DNA from: Flavobacterium sp. UBA6721
GTDB taxonomy: Bacteria > Bacteroidota > Bacteroidia > Flavobacteriales > Flavobacteriaceae
Assembly: GCA_002454195.1 (NCBI GenBank)
Contig: DKIJ01000013.1
Span: 21,182-85,181, forward strand
Direction of reading: 5' to 3'
Length of the DNA stretch: 64,000 bases
Numbering within the stretch: the stretch's first letter is position 1; every line of letters starts with the position of its first letter. The position numbers were made by a program, and so were the translations under genes. This document shows positions 19,124 to 29,600 of this stretch, piece by piece. The notes under the pieces are model-generated. The model made no database searches and was not told where the DNA came from. It saw only the letters and a program-made list of their open reading frames with translations.

Positions 19124-19357
19124 ATGAAAAAAATACTCCAATTACTGAATAGAAAATTAAAAAATAATCCTTGGGTAGGAATCTTTTTTTCTTTAACCAT
19201 AATCATCCTTTGCTTGTTCTTAATGCTAAATGACATGGGAGATTATGATAAAATAAAATTCATTTATATTTTAGGCCTATTGATACTAATTAAATTCGCC
19301 AAAAATCTAATTGACAAAATAATCAACACGGATGACGAAGATAACCTATACAACTAA
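19124..19357 (+). CDS. Small membrane protein (77 aa)
   Basis: A 77-aa protein with two hydrophobic helices (about 16-36 and 45-63) joined by a short acidic loop (NDMGDYDK) and an acidic tail (TDDEDNLYN). I recognise no family. It lies 113 bp after the LytTR regulator in the same direction and may belong to that group. Confidence 0.6.
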   Translation: MKKILQLLNRKLKNNPWVGIFFSLTIIILCLFLMLNDMGDYDKIKFIYILGLLILIKFAKNLIDKIINTDDEDNLYN

Positions 19358-19561
19358 TTTTAAAGAAAAACTATAGCTCCTGATAGTAAACGTTTGAAAA
19401 CAAGGAATTAAAACTGTACTATTATGGCTATAGGATTTTCATTTAATTATTATAGGACCAATATTTCATTTTTTTAAAAATTTTAATGTAATTTTTGTAA
19501 CAAATTCACAACTCCTTACGTATAAGTATTTGTACATATTAAAATTTGAGGAGACAATAAC

Positions 19562-20425
19562 ATGAGACAACTTAAAATTACCAAGCAGGTTACTAATCGT
19601 GAAACCGCATCATTAGACAAATATTTACAAGAAATAGGTAAAGTTGATCTTATTACTGCTGACGAAGAAGTAGAATTAGCGCAACGAATCAAAGCTGGAG
19701 ATCAAAGAGCTCTTGAAAAATTAACTAAAGCGAATTTACGTTTCGTGGTTTCAGTAGCCAAACAATACCAAAACCAAGGTTTAACACTTCCTGATTTGAT
19801 TAATGAAGGAAATTTAGGTTTGATTAAAGCGGCTCAACGTTTTGACGAAACTCGTGGTTTTAAATTCATTTCGTATGCGGTTTGGTGGATTCGTCAGTCT
19901 ATTTTACAAGCTTTAGCTGAACAATCTCGTATTGTACGTTTGCCTTTAAATAAAATTGGTTCTATCAATAAAATCAACAAAATGTATGCTTTATTAGAGC
20001 AATCTAATGAGCGTCCGCCTTCTGCTGAAGAAATTGCAAAAGAACTGGATATGACTGTAAATGACGTAAAAGAGTCTATGAAAAACTCCGGCCGTCACTT
20101 ATCAATGGATGCACCTCTTGTTGAAGGAGAAGATTCTAACCTTTATGATGTATTGCGCTCTGGTGAATCTCCAAATCCTGATAGAGAATTAATTCACGAA
20201 TCATTGCGTACCGAAATCGAGCGTTCTTTAGAAACATTAACACCTCGTGAGGCAGATGTAGTTCGTTTATACTTTGGACTTGGTGATCAACACCCAATGA
20301 CTTTAGAAGAAATTGGCGAAACTTTTGACCTAACACGCGAACGTGTACGCCAAATTAAAGAAAAAGCTATCCGCAGATTAAAACACACTTCTAGAAGTAA
20401 AATCTTAAAAACATACTTAGGTTAA
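19562..20425 (+). CDS. rpoD: Primary RNA polymerase sigma factor (RpoD/SigA)
   Basis: A 287-aa primary sigma factor of the short Bacteroidetes type, without region 1.1 and without the long non-conserved insert. Region 1.2 is [16 protein letters not shown]; region 2 has [37 protein letters not shown] and the -10 helix [13 protein letters not shown]; region 3 follows ([13 protein letters not shown]); region 4.2 is [20 protein letters not shown]. Start ATG at 19562 follows a purine-rich GAGGAGA. It would recognise the TTG/TAnnTTTG promoters noted in this window. A terminator follows. Confidence 0.96.
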   Translation: MRQLKITKQVTNRETASLDKYLQEIGKVDLITADEEVELAQRIKAGDQRALEKLTKANLRFVVSVAKQYQNQGLTLPDLINEGNLGLIKAAQRFDETRGFKFISYAVWWIRQSILQALAEQSRIVRLPLNKIGSINKINKMYALLEQSNERPPSAEEIAKELDMTVNDVKESMKNSGRHLSMDAPLVEGEDSNLYDVLRSGESPNPDRELIHESLRTEIERSLETLTPREADVVRLYFGLGDQHPMTLEEIGETFDLTRERVRQIKEKAIRRLKHTSRSKILKTYLG

Positions 20426-20439
20426 TCCTTTTAAACACC

Positions 20440-20471
20440 AAAAACTCCGGCAAAAACCGGAGTTTTTTTAT
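20440..20471 (+). terminator. Terminator after rpoD
   Basis: Stem AAAACTCCGG / CCGGAGTTTT with loop CAAAAA and a T-run. Confidence 0.88.
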
Positions 20472-20522
20472 ACAATCCAACAAAGCCAATCAAATGGTTC
20501 TATAAAAAGAAATTTGATTTTG

Positions 20523-20530
20523 TACCTTTG
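20523..20530 (+). promoter_or_regulatory. -7 promoter box of rpe
   Basis: TACCTTTG matches TAnnTTTG, 27 bp before the rpe ATG. A good TTG at the right distance is missing. Confidence 0.45.
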
Positions 20531-20557
20531 CAAAAAAACAAACACAACACAACTAAA

Positions 20558-21220
20558 ATGAAAAACACACTTATTGCTCCATCAGTATTAGCCGCTGATT
20601 TTGCTAATCTACAACGCGATATCGAAATGATTAATGCTAGTGAGGCTGACTGGTTTCACATTGACATCATGGACGGCGTTTTTGTTCCAAATATTTCTTT
20701 TGGAATGCCCGTTTTGGAAGCCATCAAAAGACACGCTACAAAAACTATCGATGTACATTTGATGATTGTCGATCCAGACCGATACATTACAACTTTCAAA
20801 AAACTAGGTGCTAATGTACTTACAGTCCACCTTGAAGCATGCACTCACCTACACAGAACCCTACAAGCTATCAAAGCCGAAGGGATGAAAGCCGGAGTTG
20901 CTCTAAATCCACATACTAATGTTGACTTACTAGAAGACGTTATCAATGATATTGACCTGGTTTGCATCATGAGTGTGAATCCTGGTTTTGGAGGACAATC
21001 TTTCATTGAAAACACTTACGATAAAATCAGAAAACTGAAAGCTTTAATCAACAAAAAAGGAGCTTCAACCCTTATCGAAATTGACGGTGGAGTTACTAAT
21101 AAAAATGCCGCTCAACTGGTAGAAGCCGGAGCTGATGTCCTGGTAGCCGGAAGTTATGTTTTTGGCGCTGCTGATCCAATTGCAACCGTAGCCGATTTAA
21201 AGAAAATCACTTCACTATAA
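20558..21220 (+). CDS. rpe: Ribulose-phosphate 3-epimerase (apparently chimeric 3' end)
   Basis: A 220-aa TIM-barrel enzyme interconverting ribulose-5-P and xylulose-5-P in the pentose phosphate pathway. Metal and substrate motifs are intact: HIDIMDGVFVPNISFG, DVHLMIVDP, VALNP, VNPGFGGQSF, EIDGGV and AGADVLVAGSYVF. Start at ATG 20558 (MKNTLIAPSVLAADF). A second, homologous copy of codons ~124-220 plus the terminator lies at 33328-33621. The repeat starts with 23 identical bp (20934-20956 versus 33335-33357) and is then 86% identical at protein level, so the 3' end of the working gene may have come with the inserted island. Confidence 0.95.
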   Translation: MKNTLIAPSVLAADFANLQRDIEMINASEADWFHIDIMDGVFVPNISFGMPVLEAIKRHATKTIDVHLMIVDPDRYITTFKKLGANVLTVHLEACTHLHRTLQAIKAEGMKAGVALNPHTNVDLLEDVINDIDLVCIMSVNPGFGGQSFIENTYDKIRKLKALINKKGASTLIEIDGGVTNKNAAQLVEAGADVLVAGSYVFGAADPIATVADLKKITSL

Positions 21221-21225
21221 AAAGT

Positions 21226-21263
21226 AAAAAAGTCCCGTTCAACACCAATGATCGGGACTTTAC
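21226..21263 (+). terminator. Terminator after rpe
   Basis: Stem AAAGTCCCG / CGGGACTTT around a 15-nt loop. It shares its AGTCCC/GGGACT core with the terminator of the rpe fragment at 33624. Confidence 0.75.
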
Positions 21264-21451
21264 TATTTCCCAACAAAGTCATTTAAGCAATCCTGCTACC
21301 CCACTATATCGTTCAATAATCGATAAAATGACTTTTAGAGAAAACCTCTCATTGTTGATTATTTATCATTTCCCTTTTTTAAACCTGAATATTAAGGATT
21401 TGACATGGATGCTTAAAACAATATCAGCTGTTTATTGCCCAAAAAAGACTT

Positions 21452-22564
21452 TTAATAAATATTCATGTTTACAAAATCACTAACGGAAATTCCTATAAAT
21501 TTTTTGAAATTTTTAGAAAAGGTAAATCGTGAGTTAAACAAACATTTTTCTCCTAAAGAAGCTACTGTATAACTCTTCAGATAACCATCTTTAATAAGCA
21601 ATAATGCATAATTAATTTTAACCAAATTACTAAAGTCATTGATAGAATAATGACAATAATATTTGAATACTAAATCCAAGTGACTTTTAGGTATTTTTAA
21701 TTCCTGGGCTATTGTTTTTGTGGTTAAAGTCGTCTTAGAAATTATCGGAATTGATTTCTCTAATGCTTGTATATCCAAAATAAGAGAGTCAATCTTGTTT
21801 AAAATAGCGTTATAAAGTATCTTGTCCTTGTCTTCTATCTCTTTCAGAGGCTTGTTATTCCATATTAACAGCTCTTGTGGTCCGTTTTTTTGCAGGCTTT
21901 TCAATAAATTAAGTTCTCCAAATATAAGTACCGGATTTTTAAACATATAGACAAGAATCACAAACCAAAGTAAAGAAGAATACCGATAAAATTCACTTAA
22001 AATAATTTTATAGTACAAATCACTAAACAAAAAGCAATTGGAATAAATAATTAATAAAAAAGATACAGCAAGCATTAATAACAACCAAGTCTTTATTGTT
22101 TGACTACTCATTTTACCTAGCATGGATTGATTTTTCCTGTAAAAAAACTCCCTTACTTTACTTAATATGAATATAAAATAAACAATAGAATACAAGAGAT
22201 AGAAAAAACTAAAAAGTCTGTAATTAACATACCAAAAATTGATTACTATGAATACCGTTGGCAAGATAAAATGCAACAACTCTTTTTTGAAACTACTGGT
22301 ACTATTAATAAGTCTGCTAAAAAATAAATAATAAACCATAAGGACATAAAAAACGAGTATTGGTTTTATTTTCAATGGACTAAAAATAATTTCTGTGAAT
22401 CCCAACGCTTCAATCGAATAAAGAAACCGCTGTAATCCAACTACCATCAAAATAACAATTAGATACCCATTTGTTCTCCGATCTGGATTTGAATTAAGAA
22501 ACATTAACAGCACTACAAAGAGGCACAAAAAACCAACAAGTAAAGATAGTACGTTTAAAAACAT
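21452..22564 (-). CDS. Membrane-bound AraC-type transcriptional regulator
   Basis: A 370-aa protein with about seven hydrophobic helices in the first ~215 residues (NVLSLLVGFLCLFVVLLMF onward) and a C-terminal AraC-type DNA-binding region (about 275-370). The second helix-turn-helix ends with FSKNFKKFIGISVSDF, close to the AraC signature; the first is weaker (TIAQELKIPKSHLDLVF). Such multi-pass AraC regulators are common in Bacteroidetes. It is divergent from the collar-domain gene, and a 15-bp perfect inverted repeat lies in the shared control region, so it probably governs the adhesin-like operon. Confidence 0.75.
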   Translation of the reverse strand: MFLNVLSLLVGFLCLFVVLLMFLNSNPDRRTNGYLIVILMVVGLQRFLYSIEALGFTEIIFSPLKIKPILVFYVLMVYYLFFSRLINSTSSFKKELLHFILPTVFIVINFWYVNYRLFSFFYLLYSIVYFIFILSKVREFFYRKNQSMLGKMSSQTIKTWLLLMLAVSFLLIIYSNCFLFSDLYYKIILSEFYRYSSLLWFVILVYMFKNPVLIFGELNLLKSLQKNGPQELLIWNNKPLKEIEDKDKILYNAILNKIDSLILDIQALEKSIPIISKTTLTTKTIAQELKIPKSHLDLVFKYYCHYSINDFSNLVKINYALLLIKDGYLKSYTVASLGEKCLFNSRFTFSKNFKKFIGISVSDFVNMNIY

Positions 22565-22619
22565 GTGTCAAATAGTCAAAATTTGTCACAAATATAGCAT
22601 TTCTGGTTTATCTGTATTG

Positions 22620-22663
22620 TTTTATTAATTGCTAATGAAGTAATTTGCTAGCAATTAATAAAA
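22620..22663. promoter_or_regulatory. 15-bp perfect inverted repeat, candidate operator
   Basis: Arms TTTTATTAATTGCTA (22620-22634) and TAGCAATTAATAAAA (22649-22663) are exact complements around 14 bp. The site ends 10 bp before the collar gene ATG and 56 bp from the divergent regulator start. Three GTCA words (22567, 22575, 22585) lie nearer the regulator. It could bind a dimeric regulator or form a leader hairpin. Confidence 0.5.
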
Positions 22664-22673
22664 TCTATTTGCT

Positions 22674-23564
22674 ATGAAAAAATTTTACGCAATCCTTTCT
22701 GTTTTTGTTTTACTTCTTATCAGCACAACTGTTAATGCCCAGAGTAATGTTACCTCTTCAGGTATTTCCATTCAGGGAATTGCCCGTGACGAAAACAATG
22801 GCGCTTTAGCCAATATTGACCAACTTGGGCTTTCTTTTACCATTTACTATTTAGGCAGCTCCAACAATGAGATAAATATTCTAAACAAAACAGACAATGT
22901 AAAAACCGATAATTTTGGAGTATTCTCTTATGTGATGGTTATAGACCAAAACCAATTCAACATGATCAGTACAAAATCTGCCTATTTGAAAGTAACGTCA
23001 GGGAGTGTGGTTTTTTCCAATGAAAAATTACAGGCAGTACCTTATGCCTTTCATGCACAAAATGGAGTACCCACCGGATCGATTATGCCATTCATAGGAA
23101 CCGTAGCACCAAACGGTTGGTTGTTATGTGACGGAAGTACATTTGTTACAGATGACTATACCGCAAATTTAAAAGCATTATTGGGTAGCAATACCACTCC
23201 CAACCTGAAAGGAATGTTCTTGCGTGGCACAGGAACCGCAGCAACAGGAAAAATTGGTCCTGGCTTAAAAGAGGTTCAACAAGACGACGTAATAGCGCAC
23301 CTTCATGGTGTGAATATCCCCACCACGAGCAATGGTTCCCATTCGCATAATACAACTTTTTATAATGATGATTGGAATGGAACTGGAGGTGGTGATAGAA
23401 GTTTAGAAAATGATGCTTCTAATAATTCTGCTAACGCTCATAACGTTCCTACTGATACAGCAGCAAACCATACCCATAACGTCGTAGGAAACACGGCTAA
23501 TAATGGAGCCGCAACAGAAACACGACCAATCAATTATGGTGTAAATTACATCATCAAAATATAA
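22674..23564 (+). CDS. Secreted protein with phage tail-collar domain
   Basis: A 296-aa exported protein: signal peptide (MKKFYAILSVFVLLLISTTVNAQ), then a beta-rich N-terminal half (SSGISIQGIARDENNGALAN), then a tail-collar domain starting near 133 with GSIMPFIGTVAPNGWLLCDG and continuing with TPNLKGMFLRGTG. The C-terminal part is rich in His (AHLHGVNIP, GSHSHN, NHTHNVVGN) and ends ETRPINYGVNYIIKI, as in collar proteins of tail fibres. There are no phage genes around; here the fold is on a secreted protein next to a giant T9SS protein, so an adhesive surface role is likelier than a virion part. Confidence 0.75.
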   Translation: MKKFYAILSVFVLLLISTTVNAQSNVTSSGISIQGIARDENNGALANIDQLGLSFTIYYLGSSNNEINILNKTDNVKTDNFGVFSYVMVIDQNQFNMISTKSAYLKVTSGSVVFSNEKLQAVPYAFHAQNGVPTGSIMPFIGTVAPNGWLLCDGSTFVTDDYTANLKALLGSNTTPNLKGMFLRGTGTAATGKIGPGLKEVQQDDVIAHLHGVNIPTTSNGSHSHNTTFYNDDWNGTGGGDRSLENDASNNSANAHNVPTDTAANHTHNVVGNTANNGAATETRPINYGVNYIIKI

Positions 23565-23618
23565 TTGAGATTCGTTTTCCTCTACTATTACTTATCCTAT
23601 TAACAAAACTCTACTACA

Positions 23619-26600
23619 ATGAAACATATTCTTGTATTGTGGCTCACACTATTCAGTTTTTGCTCCCTAATTGCTCAAGAAAGTCTGGGTGTAAAATCGG
23701 TGATTAGTGCTGGGTCTTCCCAAAAAGATAATCTGAATCTTACCCTGACAACTAATGTTGGCGGAGTGAGCAAGACACTTACAGTGGGAAGCGTAAGCAT
23801 TCAAACTGGTTTGCCTTATATGGGTATAATTGATAAACCATTTACCAATAATCCCTCTCCTCAAAACTACATCAAAGATTTAGGTTTCCCTTGGGGTATT
23901 CGGTACCGATACAACACTTTTTCCGAGGATGCTTTCACGGTATCCAAAGGGTATTACAGCGACAGAATTGAAATCAACTGGGACATAAAAATGAACCGGG
24001 AAAAAATCATCAGTTTATCAGTGTATCGTACAGAAGATATCAATGGAGTCAGTCCATATTGGGGAACAGCGTTAAAAACACTCCCTTCTGATGCGGGAAC
24101 ATTTGTAGACACCAATGTTGAGGGAGGAAAATTATATCGATACAAAATAGCGGCAAAAGGAGTTGAAGCCGACGGCGTAGAAATACTCTATTCTACCTAC
24201 ATCACGGGTATAGGATATAGAAATCCTACTGGGGTAATTACAGGAAATATAAGCTACACAGGAGGAAATCCAGTAAGAGATGTCATGATTGTTGCCAACC
24301 CAACAGGAAGTACACTACGCTTTGGCAGTTCATTATTAGTGTCTAAAAACAGTTACATTACAGTTCCTTATTTGAATAAAAAGTTAAAAGATGCCATCAC
24401 TATACAAACCTGGGTTAAACCCGAAAGTGCATTCAATGATGATGCATTAATTTTGTACAGTTTGGCAAGTGACAACAACGAAACTTTGAATTTCAAGATT
24501 AAAATGAACAATAATGTATTGACAGCATCATTGGGAACGCATACTATTACTTTGAGTGATTATATCCCAAGTGGTGAAATAGACAATAAAGGAGATGATG
24601 TATTAGTACCTATCACTGACATAAACACCTCATTTACCCACTTCAGTGCCGTAATAAAAGACAATACAGTTCCTGAGATTTACATCAATGGTCGATTAAT
24701 TTCGAAGGATTATGTGGTCAAAATGAATGCCATTTTAGACCAAAACACAACAACGGCATCATCAACAGTTACTTTTACAAGCAGCAATACACCCGTTAGA
24801 TTAAATACCTCAGCAGATGGAATAAACCAATCTTGGACAAGTTTTACTATGGGAGGAGGCAAAACAGCCTATCTGGACGAATTCAGGGTATGGGAAACTG
24901 CGTTGATTCCTTCTCAAATTCTTAGGGATTACCGTCGATATCTTGATGGAAATGAACCCTATCTGAATACGTATATCAGAGCTAATGAAAAAACGGGAGA
25001 CTATGCCTATGACCTGGCACATACCGGTTTTGATTTTCATGGCAATGATGCCAAATTGAGTCATTCATCAGTAGTAGCCACTTGGGCTAATAGCGACACT
25101 AACAGCAATAACATACCCACTAACAGCCAATTGGGCGTTATGGGCGTGTCGGATGAATATGGAAATTATGTGATATCAGCCATACCTTACAGTGGCAATG
25201 GAACTTCATTTACCATAGTTCCTTCATTGGGAAAGCATGAATTCAATCCGAATCAAGAATTAGCCTATTTGGGTGCGAGCTCTTCAGTCATTAATAATGT
25301 GGACTTTGTCGATAAATCTTCGTTTGCATTCAAAGGTCTTGTAGTATATGATAGCAGAGGTGTTTTTCCTCCTACTCCGGAAGCCCCGATAACCGGTGAC
25401 ATCAAAGACAATGAAGCTTATAATGCCTATATTAAAGACAACCTGAAATATCAAAAAGGGGAATATTGGGCTGAAAAAGATGCCAACGACAAGATTACAC
25501 AACTCATTCGATACGCACCAATTCCAGTACCAGGTGCCTATGTATATATTGACAATATTCAGGCCATTGATGCCAACAATGTCCCGATACAAACGGATAT
25601 CAACGGACGATTTACCATAGAAGTCCCGATAGGCAACCACGCCATAAGTGTAAGTAAAAGCGGGCATACGTTTGATTTTGATGGGCGATTTCCTGCCAAA
25701 ACGAGCTCTGTAATAAATGGAGAAACCTTTTACACCAACACCTATAAAGACTTTTTTGAAGACAATGACGAGCCCGTTACCTTTATTGACAACACTAAAG
25801 TCATTGTGATAGGCCGAGTGGTTGGTGGAAAAGTAGAATCTGACAAGACAATTGGTTTTGGATACGATGGAACAAAGACATACAGCTACAAAGATTCCGA
25901 AGGTGTTGATAGACAGACGGTTTATACCTCTATCAATAATATAGGAAAAGCTCAATTAACATTAGGATACCTACCTGCTGGAGCAACCAGTATCACTCCA
26001 GAATACAAGACAAGTTTCATTACCAATAACGAAACGGGAGAATTTCGTGTTAGCTTATTACCCCTAAGTTACACACTGCCCCAAAATGATTTGACATTTA
26101 AAAGTGGTAAAAATCCAGACAACACACCACTCCTAGACGCCGATATGTCAATCAATTTTACAACCATAAAAGCGTTACAATACCCAAGCTTTGTCCAAGG
26201 TACTACAACCATAACAGGAGAACCGTACCAAGAGATACTGAAATTTACGCATATAGCGCCCCCAGAACATACCGTATTAAGCCAAACTAGTGATTCCAGC
26301 ATAACTGCTGATGGCATTACATACACGATTTCACCCAATCAGAACCCGCCCATTTACAGTCAATTTGGTGAATACAAAATAGAAATCCAAAGCCTGGAAA
26401 GGTATTTCAATTACGACACCAGTTTAACTGCACCGGTGGTTAGCAGTGTACCTGTCGAAGGAGGCTCCTTGATTACTACCAATAATTTAGCATTGGAAAA
26501 CAGTGAAAAGATTGAGGTTTCCGCAACAGATCCAAGCCTATTGACCTATAGCTTCAAAGGGGGCACACCCAACACCGATGCCACTACGGGCTTTAAAAGA

Positions 26601-29600
26601 ACCATCGATTTAAAATTTAGATCCAATGGGATTGATTATCCATTGACAAATTATCATACGGAAGGAATCGTCTTGGGAGGTGAAGCCGACGGTACCCAAA
26701 CTTTTGTGACGGCTGGCCCAGAGATACCCGATTTTGTATTGAGAGATCCACCAGGGTCAGGCAGTTCGGCCACTATAGAAAAAGGTTCTTCTTTTAGCTT
26801 TTCAAAAGAAAATTCATCCAGTACAAATAATGGCAACGATACAAACACGACCGTTTCACTTGGATTCACTTTAAGCACTGGTGGTGGACTGGCAGGACCT
26901 GTCATGGAATCCGAAACCACGGCCGATACTTCTACAGGAATCACTATGGAGCAATCTTCTTCCAATGGAAAAAGTATTACCAATACCTATACCTTCAATC
27001 AAACGATTTCCACTAGCAGTGATCCAGGCTGGGTTGGTAGTGATGCCGATTTATATATAGGAACTTCGGCCAATCAATTTTATGGAACTTATAATGAATT
27101 GGTTGCCTCAAGCAACTCTGATAATTCAACTCCTATTAATGTGATTAATGGCTCTGGAGCGGCTATGGTATTGCATCCAAAAATTAACAAAGCATTGTAT
27201 TTCAATGAATCTCCAGAAAAAACATTATTTATCTATTCGCAGTACAATATTTTAAATGATATCATTCCAAAATATATAGACATCATCCAACAGATTGATG
27301 CAGGAACGCTTGTTGAAAACCAAAATGGAGTTCTTACAAGAGATGCTTATACCTCATCGATAAACCTTTGGAGAAAAATAATACTTAACAATGAATTGGC
27401 AAAATACCAAGCACTTAACGACAAGGATGCACTTAAAACATCCTTAAATGATATAATTGAGAGTTTAAAAGATCCTCAAACCAATAAACTTTCCGAATAT
27501 GGGGAACAACTCAAGAAGATGTTGAATGATACTTTTTATGAAAACATTTCTTTGGATGCTGGAGTAGGTGATTTCACCAAAGGCTTTGGTGTAGATCGCC
27601 TAACCGCCACTACCCTTACTTATGAATTACAAATTGATGCTTCAGTCGCTGTAGCTGTTGGATCTTCATTCAACGATACTGGTTTTGCCATGGAGACGAC
27701 CACAAACAGCGGAGCTGGATCTGGAAGTTCTTCTGAAGATAGCGGTGATGAATCCACAAACATAAGTTATACGCTCAACGATAGTGATGCGAATAATTTG
27801 TTAAGTGTAGATGTAATTAATGCTTTTGATGGAAACGGTCCTATCTTTATTACCAAAGGTGGAGAAACGTCTTGTCCTTACGAAGGTGGAGAACTTTCCC
27901 ATTTTTACAACCCAACGCATACCAACGTAACAAAACCCGAACAGGATATCGTAGATTTAGAGGAGTCTGAACGCATACCGCTATCAACAGCAACAATGGC
28001 TCTGGAAAAACCAGAAATTACAGTTACAGATGCAGATGTATCCGGTATTTTTGAAGGCCGCAATGCCGAATTCGTACTACAATTAAGAAACACTAGCACT
28101 ATTAATAAAGACGCCACTTTTCTTCTTGTAGTAGATCAAACGACCAATCCGGATAATGCAGAAATCAACATTGAACCCAATGGAACTTTAATAAATATTC
28201 CTGCAGGGAAAACGGTGTTCTACACGATGACTCTCAAAAAAGTAAAACAAGACCAGTTTGACTATAATAACATACGTGTAATGCTTACCTCCACTTGTGA
28301 TGGAAATGTAGCCGATGAAGTACTCGTGTCGGCAAACTTCGTACCTGCTTGTTCACCTGTAACCATAATGGCTCCAACCAACAACTGGTTATTGAACAGG
28401 AATAGCGCATTTGAAGGCACAACAACTAAGCCAGTGAATATTAAATTGGGAGATTACAATACCAGTTTTGCCAGTTTTCAAAAAATCAATTTAGAATACC
28501 GATTAAAAGGTACACCCAATTGGACTGGATTAAGAACCTATTATAAAAATCAAGCTGATTATACGACTGCTTTCAATGGAGGAGACCAAAATGTAGAACT
28601 TATTGTAGGTGATCAATTAAATTATGCTTGGGATATTGCCGCACTGGGGCTGGCTAACGGAACATACGAACTTCGTGCCCGCACGAGTTGTTATAACCAA
28701 ACTGCTTATGAATCGGAAATCATAGAAGGAAGTGTTGATCTTACAGCTCCTGTAGTATTTGGTACACCAACACCAAAAAATGGCATATTAAGCCTTGGTG
28801 AGGATATTACTTTACGTTTCAACGAGCCTGTCAAAACTAATGGTACTGTAACTAAATTTGAATTTTTGGTACAGAAAAACCAATTGCCTGTAGAACACGG
28901 AGTATCGTTGGCTTTTAATGGTTCGTCCAATACGGCCACGATAAACAAACCTGCTATTGCCACTGGAGATTTTAGTATCGAATTCTGGCTTAAAAACTCA
29001 AGTCCGACCGGAACCTCCACCCTATTAAGCCAAAACAATGGAATTAAAATAGAATTGATAGACTCCGATTTAAAATATACCATTGGAAGTCAAAATATTA
29101 GTGCAACAATTGCAAAAGACGGCACATTCAATCATTATGCGCTCTCATACAATGCTGTTGCCAATAAATTGAGTTTAATTGAAAACGACAAAGAAATTAA
29201 AACAGTCACGCTTAGTACAAAATTACAATTCACCAATGATAATCCAGTAGTATTAGGAGGAAACACTTTCAAAGGAAACCTCCACGATCTGCGATTTTGG
29301 AAACGAAATATAACCCGGGAAGATGCGGTAGCCAATATGAACACTGCATTGAATGGTAACGAAACAGGTCTTTTAGGATACTGGCCAATAAATGAAGGAA
29401 ACGGAGTCGTAGCCAATGATTTGGCTCGATTCAAAACTCTTGTCATAAGCAACGCCAATTGGGATATAAATCCGAAAGGATCAGCTTATGCGTTTGATGG
29501 CAGCAATTATTTGAATTTTGGAGCTGCCTCCAAAGTAATTATTTCGAAAGAAATGAATGCCACACTTTCGTATTGGATGAAAACCAATCAAACCAGCACG

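Noticed and set aside
21275..21335. 10-bp inverted repeat AAAGTCATTT / AAATGACTTT after rpe
   Set aside because: Arms are 41 bp apart in AT-rich DNA with no neighbouring gene end to explain; could be chance.
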